Shown: piece after piece, positions 35,332-44,115 of the stretch
Layout of the letters: each line of letters opens with the position of its first letter
Numbering within the stretch: the first letter of the stretch is position 1
Assembly: GCF_019795295.1 (NCBI RefSeq)
Contig: NZ_JAIMCG010000008.1
Coordinates: 1-64,000, forward strand
Direction: 5' to 3'
DNA from: Cupriavidus sp. AU9028
GTDB taxonomy: Bacteria > Pseudomonadota > Gammaproteobacteria > Burkholderiales > Burkholderiaceae
DNA length: 64,000 bases
The notes under the pieces: model-generated
Databases searched by the model: none
Seen by the model: the letters and a program-made list of their open reading frames with translations, nothing else
What the model was told of the DNA's origin: nothing
Made by a program: the position numbers and the translations under genes

Positions 35332-36420
35332 TCAGGGCGGCATCGTCCCGCCCCGATCGCCCTGGGCACCGCCCGAGGGCGGCAACGTGCCAAAGGCTCG
35401 GCGCAACGCATCGACCGCGTCGCCGTGCGCCTGTGCCACTGCCGGGACGAAGCGTCCCAGCTTGAAAAAATCGTGGATCATGCCGGGATAGCTCGCCAGT
35501 TCCGCCGCCACGCCCGCCTGCTCCAGCTTGCGGGCATAGGCAACGCCCTCGTCGTGCAACGGGTCGTAGCCCGCCACGGCGATCCAGGCCGGGCAGACAC
35601 CGCGCACGTCCGCCCCGCTGCCGCCCGCGTCCAGCGGCGCGAAACGCCAATCGTCGCGCTGCGCGTCGCTGCACAGGTATTGGGAGAAGAACCAGTGGAT
35701 CATCTCGGCGGTCAGCAGGTAGCCGTGCGCCAGCCGCCGGTGCGAGGCGGTGTCCTGGCGCGCGCAAGTGCCCGGATAGATCAGCATCTGCAGCACCGGC
35801 GCCAGGCCTTGGGTGCGCGCCTGCACCGCCGTGACCGCGGCCAGCGTGCCGCCGGCACTGTCGCCGCCCAGCGCGATCCGGGCCGCATCCACGCCCAGCG
35901 CATTGGCGCTGTCGAACGCCCAGCGCAGCGCATCCTGCGCATCGTGCACGGCCGTCGGGAATTTCCACTCCGGGCCGAGCCGATAGTCCACCGACGCCAC
36001 CACCGTATCGGCCTGGGCGCAGAACATCCGGCACAGCGCATCGTGCGAGTTCACGCTGCCAACGGTAAAGCCGCCGCCGTGGTAGTACACCAGCAAGGGC
36101 AGACGCTCGCCTGCCGCGGCTGCCCTGGGCCGATACAGCCGCACGCGCAACGAATGGCCGTCGCGGGCGGGCACCGCCAGATCCTCGACCGCAAACACCG
36201 GCTGCGGCGCGATATCGACGATCGGCGAACTCTTCTCGTACGCGATCTTGGCGTCGACCGGATCCAGTGCGTTCAGCGGGGGCCGCTTGGCGCGGGACAC
36301 CATGTCCAGCAGTTGGGCGACCTGCGGGTCGAGCGGCTGCGCAGCGGCCTCCGGCCATGCACCGGCCCGCGTCGCAACCGGCGACGGCATCTGGGCGGTG
36401 GAGGACTGGACGGCGGACAT
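35332..36420 (-). CDS. Alpha/beta hydrolase, hormone-sensitive-lipase type
   Basis: A 362-residue esterase/lipase. The HSL-family oxyanion motif is YYHGGGFTVG, the nucleophile elbow is GGDSAGG, and the Asp and His of the triad are in YDPLHDEG and GMIHDFF. There is no signal peptide. The ATG chosen gives MSAVQSSTAQ; a TTG 15 codons upstream is an alternative. The promoter (TTCACA-N17-TATAAC) overlaps two GAAC-N4-GTTC-type palindromes shared with the divergent Fe-alcohol dehydrogenase gene. It is followed by the Bug receptor about 80 bp downstream, which may be co-transcribed. It likely hydrolyses short or medium acyl esters. Confidence 0.92.
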   Translation of the reverse strand: MSAVQSSTAQMPSPVATRAGAWPEAAAQPLDPQVAQLLDMVSRAKRPPLNALDPVDAKIAYEKSSPIVDIAPQPVFAVEDLAVPARDGHSLRVRLYRPRAAAAGERLPLLVYYHGGGFTVGSVNSHDALCRMFCAQADTVVASVDYRLGPEWKFPTAVHDAQDALRWAFDSANALGVDAARIALGGDSAGGTLAAVTAVQARTQGLAPVLQMLIYPGTCARQDTASHRRLAHGYLLTAEMIHWFFSQYLCSDAQRDDWRFAPLDAGGSGADVRGVCPAWIAVAGYDPLHDEGVAYARKLEQAGVAAELASYPGMIHDFFKLGRFVPAVAQAHGDAVDALRRAFGTLPPSGGAQGDRGGTMPP

Positions 36421-36475
36421 GAGCGACTGGAGAATCGGTACGTTGGCGGTGAAGTCACCGGCCAACGCCGGCGCT

Positions 36476-36504
36476 GTTATATTCGTGAACGGGCGTTTTG
36501 TGAA
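36476..36504 (-). promoter_or_regulatory. Promoter of the esterase gene
   Basis: On the minus strand, -35 TTCACA (36504-36499) and -10 TATAAC (36481-36476) are 17 bp apart. The spacer contains the palindrome-like GAACGGGCGTTT. Confidence 0.6.
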
Positions 36505-36513
36505 CGAGCGTTC
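36487..36513. promoter_or_regulatory. Paired GAAC-N4-GTTC operator sites
   Basis: A degenerate site GAACGGGCGTTT (36487-36498) and a perfect-arm site GAACGAGCGTTC (36502-36513) lie within the divergent promoters. The same pattern recurs in front of fadB and the acyl-CoA synthetase, which suggests a TetR-type repressor of acyl metabolism. Confidence 0.6.
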
Positions 36514-36527
36514 GATTTTAGTATGAT
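36498..36527 (+). promoter_or_regulatory. Promoter of the Fe-alcohol dehydrogenase gene
   Basis: TTGTGA (36498-36503) and TATGAT (36522-36527) are separated by 18 bp, with the palindrome GAACGAGCGTTC overlapping the -35 box and spacer. This is the expected geometry for repression. Confidence 0.6.
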
Positions 36528-36732
36528 GCCAGAGCTTTGTACCGCGTTGGGCAAAAGCCCCGTTTCAATGTGTTTTTTATCAGACAAGGAACGGGCGGAT
36601 CGTTCCCCTGCCCCTGGCCATCCCTCTGGTGGTCGGCATCGGGGCAAGCCTGCTTGACTGGGACAAACCCGGAACCCGCAAAAAGAACAATGCGACCGCA
36701 CCCGAAACGCGGCGCAACACAGGAGACAGACG

Positions 36733-37881
36733 ATGGCTTTCATCTACTACCTGACCCATATCCATCTGGACTTCGGCGCCGTCGGTCTGCTCAAGTCCGA
36801 ATGCGACCGCATCGGCATCCGGCGGCCCATGCTGGTCACCGACAAGGGCGTCGTTGCCGCGGGGATCGCCCAGCGCGCCATCGACGCGATGACGGGCCTG
36901 CCGGTCGCGGTCTTCGATGAAACGCCGTCGAACCCGACCGAGGCAATGGTCCGCAAGGCAGCCGAGCTGTACCGTGCGCAGGACTGCGACGGGCTGGTGG
37001 CGGTCGGCGGCGGCTCGTCGATCGACCTGGCCAAGGGCATTGCCATCCTGGCCACCCATCCGGGCGAGCTGACCCAGTACGCGACCATCGAAGGCGGCAG
37101 CGGCAAGATCGGCGCGGATGCCGCGCCGCTGATCGCCGTGCCGACCACCTCCGGCACCGGCAGCGAAGTGGCGCGCGGCGCCATCATCATCCTGGAGGAC
37201 GGCCGCAAGCTGGGCTTTCACTCCTGGCACCTGCTGCCCAAGTCGGCCATCTGCGACCCCGAGCTGACGCTGGGCCTGCCGCCCGCGCTGACGGCCGCGA
37301 CCGGCATGGACGCCATCGCCCATTGCATCGAGACCTTCCTCGCACCGGCCTTCAACCCACCGGCCGACGGCATCGCGCTGGACGGCCTGGAGCGCGCGTG
37401 GGCCCATATCGAGCGCGCGACCCAGGACGGCCAGGACCGCGAGGCGCGGCTGAACATGATGAGCGCATCGATGCAGGGTGCGATGGCCTTCCAGAAGGGC
37501 CTGGGCTGCGTGCACTCGCTGTCGCACCCGCTGGGCGGCCTGAAGATCGACGGTCGCACCGGGCTGCATCACGGCACCCTCAATGCGGTGGTGCTGCCGG
37601 CGGTGCTGCGCTTCAATGCCGATGCGCCCAGCGTGGTGCGAGAGCGGCGCTACGAACGGATGCGCCGCGTGATGCAGCTGCCCGAGGGGGCCGACCTCGC
37701 CGATGCCGTGTTCGGCCTGACCGCGCGGCTGGGCTTGCCGACCGGTCTGGCGGGGATGGGAGTCACCCCGGAGATGTTCGACAAGGTCGTGGCCGGCGCG
37801 ATGGCGGACCACTGCCACAAGACCAACCCGAAGGAAGCCAGCCCCGACGACTATCGGCGTATGCTGGCGGAGTCGATGTAA
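36733..37881 (+). CDS. Iron-containing alcohol dehydrogenase
   Basis: A 382-residue NAD(P)-dependent group III alcohol dehydrogenase. The cofactor loop is VAVGGGSSIDLAKGIA near residue 95, followed by VPTTSGTGSEVAR. Metal-ligand residues lie in GMDAIAHCIE, GCVHSLSHPLGG and GLHHGTLNAV. The ATG has a GGAGACAGACG leader. Its promoter faces that of the esterase and shares the GAAC-N4-GTTC sites, so alcohol released from an ester could be oxidised by this enzyme; that link is inference. A macrodomain gene follows 52 bp downstream. Confidence 0.94.
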   Translation: MAFIYYLTHIHLDFGAVGLLKSECDRIGIRRPMLVTDKGVVAAGIAQRAIDAMTGLPVAVFDETPSNPTEAMVRKAAELYRAQDCDGLVAVGGGSSIDLAKGIAILATHPGELTQYATIEGGSGKIGADAAPLIAVPTTSGTGSEVARGAIIILEDGRKLGFHSWHLLPKSAICDPELTLGLPPALTAATGMDAIAHCIETFLAPAFNPPADGIALDGLERAWAHIERATQDGQDREARLNMMSASMQGAMAFQKGLGCVHSLSHPLGGLKIDGRTGLHHGTLNAVVLPAVLRFNADAPSVVRERRYERMRRVMQLPEGADLADAVFGLTARLGLPTGLAGMGVTPEMFDKVVAGAMADHCHKTNPKEASPDDYRRMLAESM

Positions 37882-37933
37882 CGGCCGCCGCCCGGCGCAC
37901 GGCCGGGAGCAGCCGCCACTACGGGAGGAAGCG

Positions 37934-38470
37934 ATGACAGGCGAGCGGATGCAGGCGATTCACGGCGATATCACCCGGATGGAAGTCGATGCCATTGTCA
38001 ATGCCGCCAACAGCGGCCTGATGGGCGGCGGCGGCGTCGATGGCGCGATCCATGGCGCGGGCGGACCGGCGATCGCGCAGGCCTGTCGCGAGATCCGCGA
38101 GCGGCAAGGCGGTTGCCCCACCGGCGAGGCGGTGATCACCACCGGCGGCATGCTGCCGGCGCCGTATGTCATCCACGCGGTCGGGCCGGTCTGGCGCGGC
38201 GGCAACGACGACGAGGACGCGCTGCTGGCCAGCGCCTATCGCAGCAGCATCGCGCTGGCCGCGCAGCATGGGCTGCGCACGCTGGCGTTTCCCAATATCA
38301 GCACCGGCGTCTACGGCTTTCCGCGCGAGCGGGCGGCCGACATCGCGATCGCCGCCGTGCTGGAGCAGCTGCCGTCGGCGCCGAGCATCGTGCAGGTGAC
38401 CTTTGTCTGCTTTGACGAGGAAAACTATCGGTTGTATCAGCAGCGGCTGGGAGCGTTCGGGGAGCTTTGA
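37934..38470 (+). CDS. Macrodomain O-acetyl-ADP-ribose deacetylase
   Basis: A 178-residue MacroD/YmdB-type hydrolase that removes acetyl from O-acetyl-ADP-ribose or ADP-ribose from proteins. The signature loop is DAIVNAANSGLMGGGGVDGA (about 17-36); the second loop is FPNISTGVYGFPRERAA near residue 118. It begins soon after the start with QAIHGDITRMEVD, and a GGGAGG site lies before the ATG. It may be co-transcribed with the Fe-ADH gene. A REP-like palindrome follows. Confidence 0.93.
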   Translation: MTGERMQAIHGDITRMEVDAIVNAANSGLMGGGGVDGAIHGAGGPAIAQACREIRERQGGCPTGEAVITTGGMLPAPYVIHAVGPVWRGGNDDEDALLASAYRSSIALAAQHGLRTLAFPNISTGVYGFPRERAADIAIAAVLEQLPSAPSIVQVTFVCFDEENYRLYQQRLGAFGEL

Positions 38471-38497
38471 CCCGCCGCACGCGGTCAGCGCCCGCTG

Positions 38498-38611
38498 CCC
38501 TCTCCCCCGGCCCCTCTCCCGCGAGCGGAAGAGGGGAGCAAACCTGCGACAACTCCATTGCTGCCGGTGTTCCCCCTCTCCCCTTCAAGGGGAGAGGGCC
38601 GGGGAGAGGGG
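38498..38611. repeat. REP/BIME-like palindromic repeat, copy 3
   Basis: The left arm begins CCCTCTCCCCCGGCCCCTC, and the right arm has lost one G and a few bases of the inner stem. It lies between the convergent macrodomain and epoxide-hydrolase-like genes. Confidence 0.88.
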
Positions 38612-38668
38612 TTGGTCTTCGGTCTTTGGCGTCGGTCTTTCGTCGCTTCAGCCTGGCAATTCCCTGCC

Positions 38669-39598
38669 CTATTCCCCGACGGGCAACGCGCTCCGGATCA
38701 ACCGATTGATCCGCTCCGGCTGCTCATGCACGACCCAGTGCGTTCCCTCCGGAATGCGTTCGATGCGCAGCGCCGGCACGAAGCGCTCCAATCCATCCAG
38801 CAGGGACTTCGGCAGCGCCTGGTCCCGTTCGCCCCAGATCACCAGCGTCGGCACGCGCACGATGAAGTCGTTGGGTTCGAGCCGGGACAGGTCGGGCCCC
38901 GCCTCGCCCTGCTGCGGTGGGTGCATCGGCGAGGCGCGGTAGTAATTGACCGCGCCGCTGAGCGGATGCTCGCCCTGCTCGCCCGGCTGCGTCCACGCCG
39001 CAAGGTACTTGTCGCGCGTTTCGCCCCGGAACCAGTCAGGGGCGCCCCCTTCTTTCCCGGCGAGCATGCCGATCAGCCTCGCATGTCCGTCGGCCGCCAG
39101 TGCGGTCTCGCTGCCGGGCCGGCGCAGCCAGTTCATATAGGCGGACGCCTGCTGTTGCGCCGGGTCCTTCGCCAGTGCCTGCGCAAACAGATACGGGTGC
39201 GGCGCGTTGACAATGACCAGCTGCCGCACCAGCTCGGGCTGCTGGATCGCCAGATTCCAGCAGATCGCGCCGCCCCAGTCGTGGGCGACGACGATGCAGT
39301 GCTCGTAGCCGAGCGCGGCGACGAACTGCACCAGGTCCTCGGCGATATGGCGCGGCCGGTAGGCCGACACGTCGGCCGGCTTGCTCGACAGATTGAAGCC
39401 ACGCAGGTCCGGCGCCACCGCGAAATGGGTCCGGCCGAACTCGGCCAGCTGCGCCTCCCATTCGTACCAGAACTCCGGAAAGCCATGCACGAACAGCATC
39501 AGCGGCTTGCCGCGCTGCCCGGCACTGGCGTAATGCAGCCGCGTGCCATTGGGCAGCGTGGCGAACTGCAGGTGATGAATCACGGCCGGACTGGTCAT
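38669..39598 (-). CDS. Alpha/beta hydrolase, epoxide hydrolase/haloalkane dehalogenase type
   Basis: A 309-residue soluble hydrolase. The oxyanion motif HGFPEFWYEWEAQL and the nucleophile elbow VAHDWGGAICW (Asp nucleophile) match epoxide hydrolases. The charge-relay residues are in VIWGERDQALP and EGTHWVVHEQPE. Last gene of the long minus-strand beta-oxidation region, about 140 bp after an SDR gene. The Asp nucleophile excludes a simple esterase; epoxide and halide substrates cannot be separated by sequence reading alone. Confidence 0.9.
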   Translation of the reverse strand: MTSPAVIHHLQFATLPNGTRLHYASAGQRGKPLMLFVHGFPEFWYEWEAQLAEFGRTHFAVAPDLRGFNLSSKPADVSAYRPRHIAEDLVQFVAALGYEHCIVVAHDWGGAICWNLAIQQPELVRQLVIVNAPHPYLFAQALAKDPAQQQASAYMNWLRRPGSETALAADGHARLIGMLAGKEGGAPDWFRGETRDKYLAAWTQPGEQGEHPLSGAVNYYRASPMHPPQQGEAGPDLSRLEPNDFIVRVPTLVIWGERDQALPKSLLDGLERFVPALRIERIPEGTHWVVHEQPERINRLIRSALPVGE

Positions 39599-39736
39599 GG
39601 TTTCCTCGACGGTCTACGGTGTGGTCCCGCAAGCTGGCCGCGGGATTGCGGATGGTGCGCGCCGCCCCGATCGCTGGCGCCGCGCCATCGCAGCCGGATG
39701 CAGGGTCCATGCCTGGCCATCGCCAGGCCGGGCCGC

Positions 39737-40639
39737 TCAGCCGCGCAACGTGGCGATCAGCTGTTCCCGCAGTTCCGGCTTGCCCGCGAACGGGTCGCCC
39801 GGATTGCGCTGCGCAAGAATGGCTTCGAAGCGCTGCTGCACCGGCCCCAGCGCGTGCGGATGGGAGTAGACATAGAAGCTGTCGGCACGAATCGCATCGA
39901 AGGTCATCTTCGCGACCTCCGCGGCGCTGACCTTGCCCGAGGTCACGGCCTTGTCCGACATCGCCTGCGCGGCGAGTTGCGAGCGGGTGGGCGGCGCGTC
40001 ATTGGACAATGCCGACGGGCGATTGCGGTGCGACTGGTGAATGCCGGTCGGCACGAAATACGGGCACAGCAGCGAGCAGTGCACCTGTTCGGTCACCAGG
40101 CTCAGGTCCTGGTACAGCGACTCGGTCAACGCCACCACCGCGTGCTTGGACACGTTGTAGATGCCCATTGTCGGCGCGTTGACCATGCCGGCCATCGACG
40201 CGGTGTTGACGATATGGCCCTCGTAGTCCGGATCGCGGGCGGCCGCTTCGAGCATCAAGGGGGTGAAGATGCGCACGCCGTGGATCACGCCATGCAGGTT
40301 CACGCCGAGCACCCAGTCCCAGTCCTTCTGCGAGTTCTCCCAGACCAGTCCGCCCGCACCGACACCGGCGTTGTTGAAGACCAGGTTGACTTCGCCAAAG
40401 GCCTCGATGGCGGCGTTGGCCACCGCCTGCACATCCTCGACGCGCGACACATCGGCGCGCAGCCCGATCGCGGGTACGCCCTGCGCCCGCAAGCCCGCCA
40501 CCGTCTCGTCCAGCGCGTCCTGCTGCACGTCGGCCAGCACCAGCTTCATGCCGAGCGCCGCCCCCTGCCGGGCGAACTCCTTGCCGAATCCCGATGCGCC
40601 GCCAGTGATGACGGCGACCCTGCCCTGGAACCGCTTCAT
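39737..40639 (-). CDS. Short-chain dehydrogenase/reductase (first)
   Basis: A 300-residue NAD(P)-dependent SDR. The nucleotide loop is VITGGASGFGKEFA, NNAGVGAGG follows, and the catalytic Ser (NTASMAGMV) and Tyr/Lys (YNVSK) are present. The extended C-terminus (FYVYSHPHALGPVQQRFEAI) matches a subgroup found beside acyl-CoA genes. A GGAGGAAAC leader lies just before the ATG. Likely co-transcribed with the class II aldolase-like gene upstream. Confidence 0.92.
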   Translation of the reverse strand: MKRFQGRVAVITGGASGFGKEFARQGAALGMKLVLADVQQDALDETVAGLRAQGVPAIGLRADVSRVEDVQAVANAAIEAFGEVNLVFNNAGVGAGGLVWENSQKDWDWVLGVNLHGVIHGVRIFTPLMLEAAARDPDYEGHIVNTASMAGMVNAPTMGIYNVSKHAVVALTESLYQDLSLVTEQVHCSLLCPYFVPTGIHQSHRNRPSALSNDAPPTRSQLAAQAMSDKAVTSGKVSAAEVAKMTFDAIRADSFYVYSHPHALGPVQQRFEAILAQRNPGDPFAGKPELREQLIATLRG

Positions 40640-40722
40640 GTTTCCTCCTGCCGCCGCGCGGCTTGTTCTTGTCTGTTCCGCGCCGGACCGCTGCCCGCCG
40701 CCAGCGGCGGCGAGCGCCCGGC

Positions 40723-41598
40723 TCAGTCGAGCAGATCCGGCTGTTCCTTGACGATGCGGGCGTACAGCGGCTGGAACTGGAACCAGCCCGCCTGCGCCGT
40801 GCCGACGATCGAATATGCCTGGCGCGCCGCCGCATCCGAAATGGTGCGCGGCGCCGTTCCGGTACGCGCCGCCGCGGCCTCGGCCAGCAGCTGCACCTGG
40901 CAGGAACGCTCCATGGTGATGAACCACCACGCCGCCTCGTCCACCGTCCTGCCTACCGTCAGCAGCCCGTGGTTCTGCAGGATCGCGGCCTTGTGCGGCC
41001 CCAGCGCATTGGCGATGCGCTGCCCTTCGTCCAGTTCGACCACCACGCCGCCGAAGTCGTCGTAGACCGCGTGGTCCTGGTAGAACGCGCACACGTCCTG
41101 CGTCAGCGGATCCAGCGGGCGTCCCAGCGTGGACCACGCGCGCCCATAGGTGCTGTGCGAATGCGCGGCGGCCACCGCATCGGGCCGCGTCATGTGAATG
41201 CGCGAATGAATCGCGAATGCCGCCGCGTTGACCGGATAGTCGCCTTCCACCACATTGCCCTGGTGGTCGCAGCGGATCAGGTTCGATACCTTGACCTGGC
41301 TGAAGTGCACGCCGAACGGATTGACCCAGAAGGTATCCTCGTGCTCCGGATCGCGCGCGGTGATATGGCCTGCCACGCCCTCGTCGAAGCCGAACTTCGA
41401 GAACAGGCGAAACGCCGCGGCCAGCCGCTGCTTGCGGTGCAGCCGCTCCTGCGCGGCCGTCTCGAAGCGCGGCGGACGCGGCAGCTGCCGGTACTTCGCC
41501 TTGATCTCCTCGGACAGCCCGCTGCCGATGCTGTCCCGGTCGGCGGTGTCGCCGACCCCTTCGCCTTTTGCCAGGCCGGTGCCTGCTTCCGTCAGCAT
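40723..41598 (-). CDS. Class II aldolase/adducin-domain protein
   Basis: A 291-residue protein with the zinc-dependent class II aldolase/adducin fold. The metal-binding stretch is VAAAHSHSTYGRAWSTLG and a later His is in ILQNHGLLTVG. The domain begins near RLAAAFRLFSKFGFDEGVAGHIT (about 55). It may cleave or decarboxylate a hydroxyacyl or sugar-acid intermediate, but members of this subgroup have no assigned reaction. AGGAGACAG precedes the ATG. It sits within the beta-oxidation gene run, which is not a usual place for a sugar-phosphate aldolase. Confidence 0.9.
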   Translation of the reverse strand: MLTEAGTGLAKGEGVGDTADRDSIGSGLSEEIKAKYRQLPRPPRFETAAQERLHRKQRLAAAFRLFSKFGFDEGVAGHITARDPEHEDTFWVNPFGVHFSQVKVSNLIRCDHQGNVVEGDYPVNAAAFAIHSRIHMTRPDAVAAAHSHSTYGRAWSTLGRPLDPLTQDVCAFYQDHAVYDDFGGVVVELDEGQRIANALGPHKAAILQNHGLLTVGRTVDEAAWWFITMERSCQVQLLAEAAAARTGTAPRTISDAAARQAYSIVGTAQAGWFQFQPLYARIVKEQPDLLD

Positions 41599-41651
41599 GG
41601 GCTGTCTCCTGTGTGGTCTGGTTCCGATTGCGGGGATGGCAGGGGCGGCGG

Positions 41652-42662
41652 TCAGATCAGCTTGACCAGCTGCTTGCCGAAATTCTTGCCCTTGAGCAGG
41701 CCCATGAACGCTTCGGGCGCGCTCGCCAGCCCCTGGGCGATGGTCTCGCGGTACTTGATCTTGCCGCTCGCCACGCCGGCGCCGAGCTCTGCCAGCGCCT
41801 GCGGCCACAGCTCCATATGCTCGCTGACGATGAAGCCCTCCACCTTCAGGCGCGAGATCAGGATCAGCGCCGGGTTCTTCAGCGGCAACGGCTGGCCGTC
41901 ATAGCCGGCGATCATGCCGCAGACCGCGATGCGGCCGAACGCATTCATCCGCGCCAGCACCGCGTCCAGCACCTCGCCGCCGACGTTCTCGAAATAGCCG
42001 TCGACGCCGTCGGGCGTCGCCTCCTTGATCATCGAATACAGCGCCTTGCCGTCCTCGGCCGCCTTGTAGTCGACGCAGGCATCGAAGCCCAGCTCCTGCA
42101 CCACGTAGTCGCATTTTTCCTTGCCGCCGGCGATGCCGACCGCGCGGCAGCCGGCCAGCTTGGCCAGCTGGCCCACCACGCTGCCGACCGCGCCCGACGC
42201 GGCGCTGACCACCACCGTCTCGCCGGCCTTGGGCGCAATGATCTGGTTCAGGCCGTACCAGGCGGTCACGCCCGGCATGCCGACCGGGCCGAGATAGGCC
42301 GACAGCGGGATCTTGCTGGTATCGACCTTCTGGATGCCGGTGCCGTCGCTGACGCCGTATTCCTGCCAGCCGAACATGCCGACCACCGAATCGCCCTTGG
42401 CGAACTTCGGATGCCGGCTTTCGACCACCTCGCCAACGGTGCCGCCGACCATCACCTCGTCCAGCGGCTGCGGCGCGGCATAGGACTTGCTCTCGTTCAT
42501 CCGCCCGCGCATGTACGGGTCCAGCGACAGGTAATGATTGCGCACCAGCACCTGCCCGTCAGTGAGTTCGGGAATCGGGGCGGTCTCGAGGCGGAAGTTG
42601 TCCGGGCTGACGGCGCCGGTGGGCCGGGAAGCGAGCACGATGCGCTGGAAGGTGGTCGACAT
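41652..42662 (-). CDS. Zinc-free MDR NADP-dependent oxidoreductase (CurA/leukotriene B4 dehydrogenase-like)
   Basis: A 336-residue medium-chain dehydrogenase/reductase that would reduce C=C bonds of enones or enoyl compounds with NADPH. The start RIVLASRPTGAVSPDNFRLE and LSLDPYMRGRM near residue 48 are the hallmarks of this branch. The nucleotide motif is VSAASGAVGSVVGQLAK near residue 155, followed by GGKEKCDY. No catalytic zinc ligands are apparent. GAGG precedes the ATG. Its place in the cluster would suit reduction of double bonds in unsaturated acyl chains. Confidence 0.92.
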   Translation of the reverse strand: MSTTFQRIVLASRPTGAVSPDNFRLETAPIPELTDGQVLVRNHYLSLDPYMRGRMNESKSYAAPQPLDEVMVGGTVGEVVESRHPKFAKGDSVVGMFGWQEYGVSDGTGIQKVDTSKIPLSAYLGPVGMPGVTAWYGLNQIIAPKAGETVVVSAASGAVGSVVGQLAKLAGCRAVGIAGGKEKCDYVVQELGFDACVDYKAAEDGKALYSMIKEATPDGVDGYFENVGGEVLDAVLARMNAFGRIAVCGMIAGYDGQPLPLKNPALILISRLKVEGFIVSEHMELWPQALAELGAGVASGKIKYRETIAQGLASAPEAFMGLLKGKNFGKQLVKLI

Positions 42663-42769
42663 GGATATCCTCTTTGATCGGTTGCCTGCAGTCGCCGACG
42701 GAGCGCCGCGCCCCGCCAGCCATCGGAAAGTCATCACAACGCGCGGTCGCGGGTCCGCGCTTCGAAGGG

Positions 42770-43273
42770 TCAGCCGTCGCCGTTGCCCTGCCCGGCCTGG
42801 GGCTGGCCGGCCTCGGGCCTGCGCCTTACATACTTGAAGGTGCCCGAGCTGCGCGCCACCACGCGGTCCTCGGCATCGACGATCTGCGCCTCGGCAAAGG
42901 CCATCGAGCCGGTGCGGTGGATGCACTGGCCCTGCGAGCGCAGCGTACCGCTGCCCGGCGACAGGAACGTCGTCTTCATCTCGATGGTGACCACGCCGTG
43001 ATCCTCGCCGGGGGCGGCGGACCTGGGCGGCAGCGAGCGGCAGGCCACCGCCATGCCGACGTCGAGCAGCGTCATCAGGACGCCGCCGTGCGCCATGTTC
43101 AGGCCGTTGTGGTGCTGCCGCTCGATCGGCAGCACCAGCTCGCTGCGGCCGCCCTCCATCAGGGTGCAGCGAATGCCCAGCGACTCGACGAACGGGATGG
43201 GGATGGGAAAGCCGTACTGCGGTTCGGTCATATCGAGAGTTCCGTGTTCCATGTTGCCCGGCGGCTCTGGCAT
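42770..43273 (-). CDS. PaaI-like hotdog thioesterase
   Basis: A hotdog-fold acyl-CoA thioesterase of up to 167 residues. The motif NGLNMAHGGVLMTLLDVGMA carries the family's HGG loop, and GTLRSQGQCIHRTGSMAFAE the C-terminal strand. The farthest ATG overlaps the upstream SDR stop by one base (TGATG), arguing for coupled translation; ATGs at 43252 and 43231 (the latter with a GGAA site) are alternatives giving the more typical MTEPQYGFPI start. It probably removes stalled acyl-CoA intermediates during degradation. Confidence 0.87.
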   Translation of the reverse strand: MPEPPGNMEHGTLDMTEPQYGFPIPIPFVESLGIRCTLMEGGRSELVLPIERQHHNGLNMAHGGVLMTLLDVGMAVACRSLPPRSAAPGEDHGVVTIEMKTTFLSPGSGTLRSQGQCIHRTGSMAFAEAQIVDAEDRVVARSSGTFKYVRRRPEAGQPQAGQGNGDG

Positions 43274-44055
43274 CAGACGGCGCTGACGCCCCCGTCCACC
43301 GCCAGGATCTGTCCGGTGATGTGCTTGCCAGCGTCGCTGGCGAACAGCAGCGCGGCGCCCTTGAGGTCCTCGTCGTCGCCCAGCCGGCGCAGCGGCACGC
43401 CCTCGCACATGCGCTCCACCCCCATGCGGGCGAGCGAGCCCTGCGTCATCTTCGACGGAAAGAAACCGGGCGCCAGCGCGTTGACGGTGATGTTGTGCTC
43501 GCCCCACTCGCCGGCCAGCGTGCGCGTGAAGTTGACCACCGCGCCCTTCGAGGTGTTGTAGGCAATGGTTTCCAGCGTGCCCGGCGGATTGCCCGACAGG
43601 CCGGCGATCGACGCGACGTTGATGATGCGGCCCTGCCGGCGCGGAATCATCGACAGCTTGCCGATGCGCTGGGTCAGCAGGAACAGGCCGCGGATGTTCA
43701 GGTTCATTACCTTGTCCCAGGCCTCGACCGGATGGTCCTCGGCCGGGGCACCCCAGGTGGCGCCGGCGTTGTTGACCAGAATATCGACCTGGCCCAGCCG
43801 CGACAGCGTTTCCTCGGCGAGCCGGGCGATATCGTCATCGCGGGCGCCATCGGCGACGATCCAGTCTGCCTCGATGCCGCGCTCGCGCAGATGCTGCTGC
43901 GCCTCCTGCAGTTCGTCGGCCTTGCGCGCGGACAGCACCAGCCGGGCACCCTGCTCGCCCAGCGCTTCGGCGATCTGCAGGCCAAGCCCGCGGGAGCCGC
44001 CGGTGATCAGCGCGGTGCGGCCGGTCAGATCGAACAGCTGCGCAATCGTCTTCAT
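43273..44055 (-). CDS. Short-chain dehydrogenase/reductase (second)
   Basis: A 260-residue NAD(P)-dependent SDR of the FabG-like classical type. ITGGSRGLGLQIAEALGEQG near residue 17 binds cofactor, NNAG lies near residue 95, and the catalytic SIAG and YNTSKGA motifs are complete; the C-terminus ends in GQILAVDGGVSAV. AAGGAGACGAC precedes the ATG. It lies 60 bp after the acyl-CoA dehydrogenase gene and overlaps the thioesterase start, so it is within the operon. It might act as a 3-hydroxyacyl-CoA or alcohol dehydrogenase. Confidence 0.93.
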   Translation of the reverse strand: MKTIAQLFDLTGRTALITGGSRGLGLQIAEALGEQGARLVLSARKADELQEAQQHLRERGIEADWIVADGARDDDIARLAEETLSRLGQVDILVNNAGATWGAPAEDHPVEAWDKVMNLNIRGLFLLTQRIGKLSMIPRRQGRIINVASIAGLSGNPPGTLETIAYNTSKGAVVNFTRTLAGEWGEHNITVNALAPGFFPSKMTQGSLARMGVERMCEGVPLRRLGDDEDLKGAALLFASDAGKHITGQILAVDGGVSAV

Positions 44056-44115
44056 GTCGTCTCCTTGTTGTTTGCCTCTGTCGGGCGAGCGATGATGGCT
44101 GGCAAGCGTGGCGCG

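Larger units (their letters stand above)
36421..36732. other. Divergent control region between esterase and Fe-ADH genes
   Basis: This stretch holds two overlapping divergent promoters and two palindromic operator-like sites (listed separately). The remaining part, 36530-36732, forms the 5' leader of the Fe-ADH gene and shows no additional gene. Confidence 0.6.

Noticed and set aside
38467-38709. Small coding region including LSPGPSPASGRG
   Set aside because: This peptide is the translation of the REP-like arm and recurs at every copy, so it is not a real gene.
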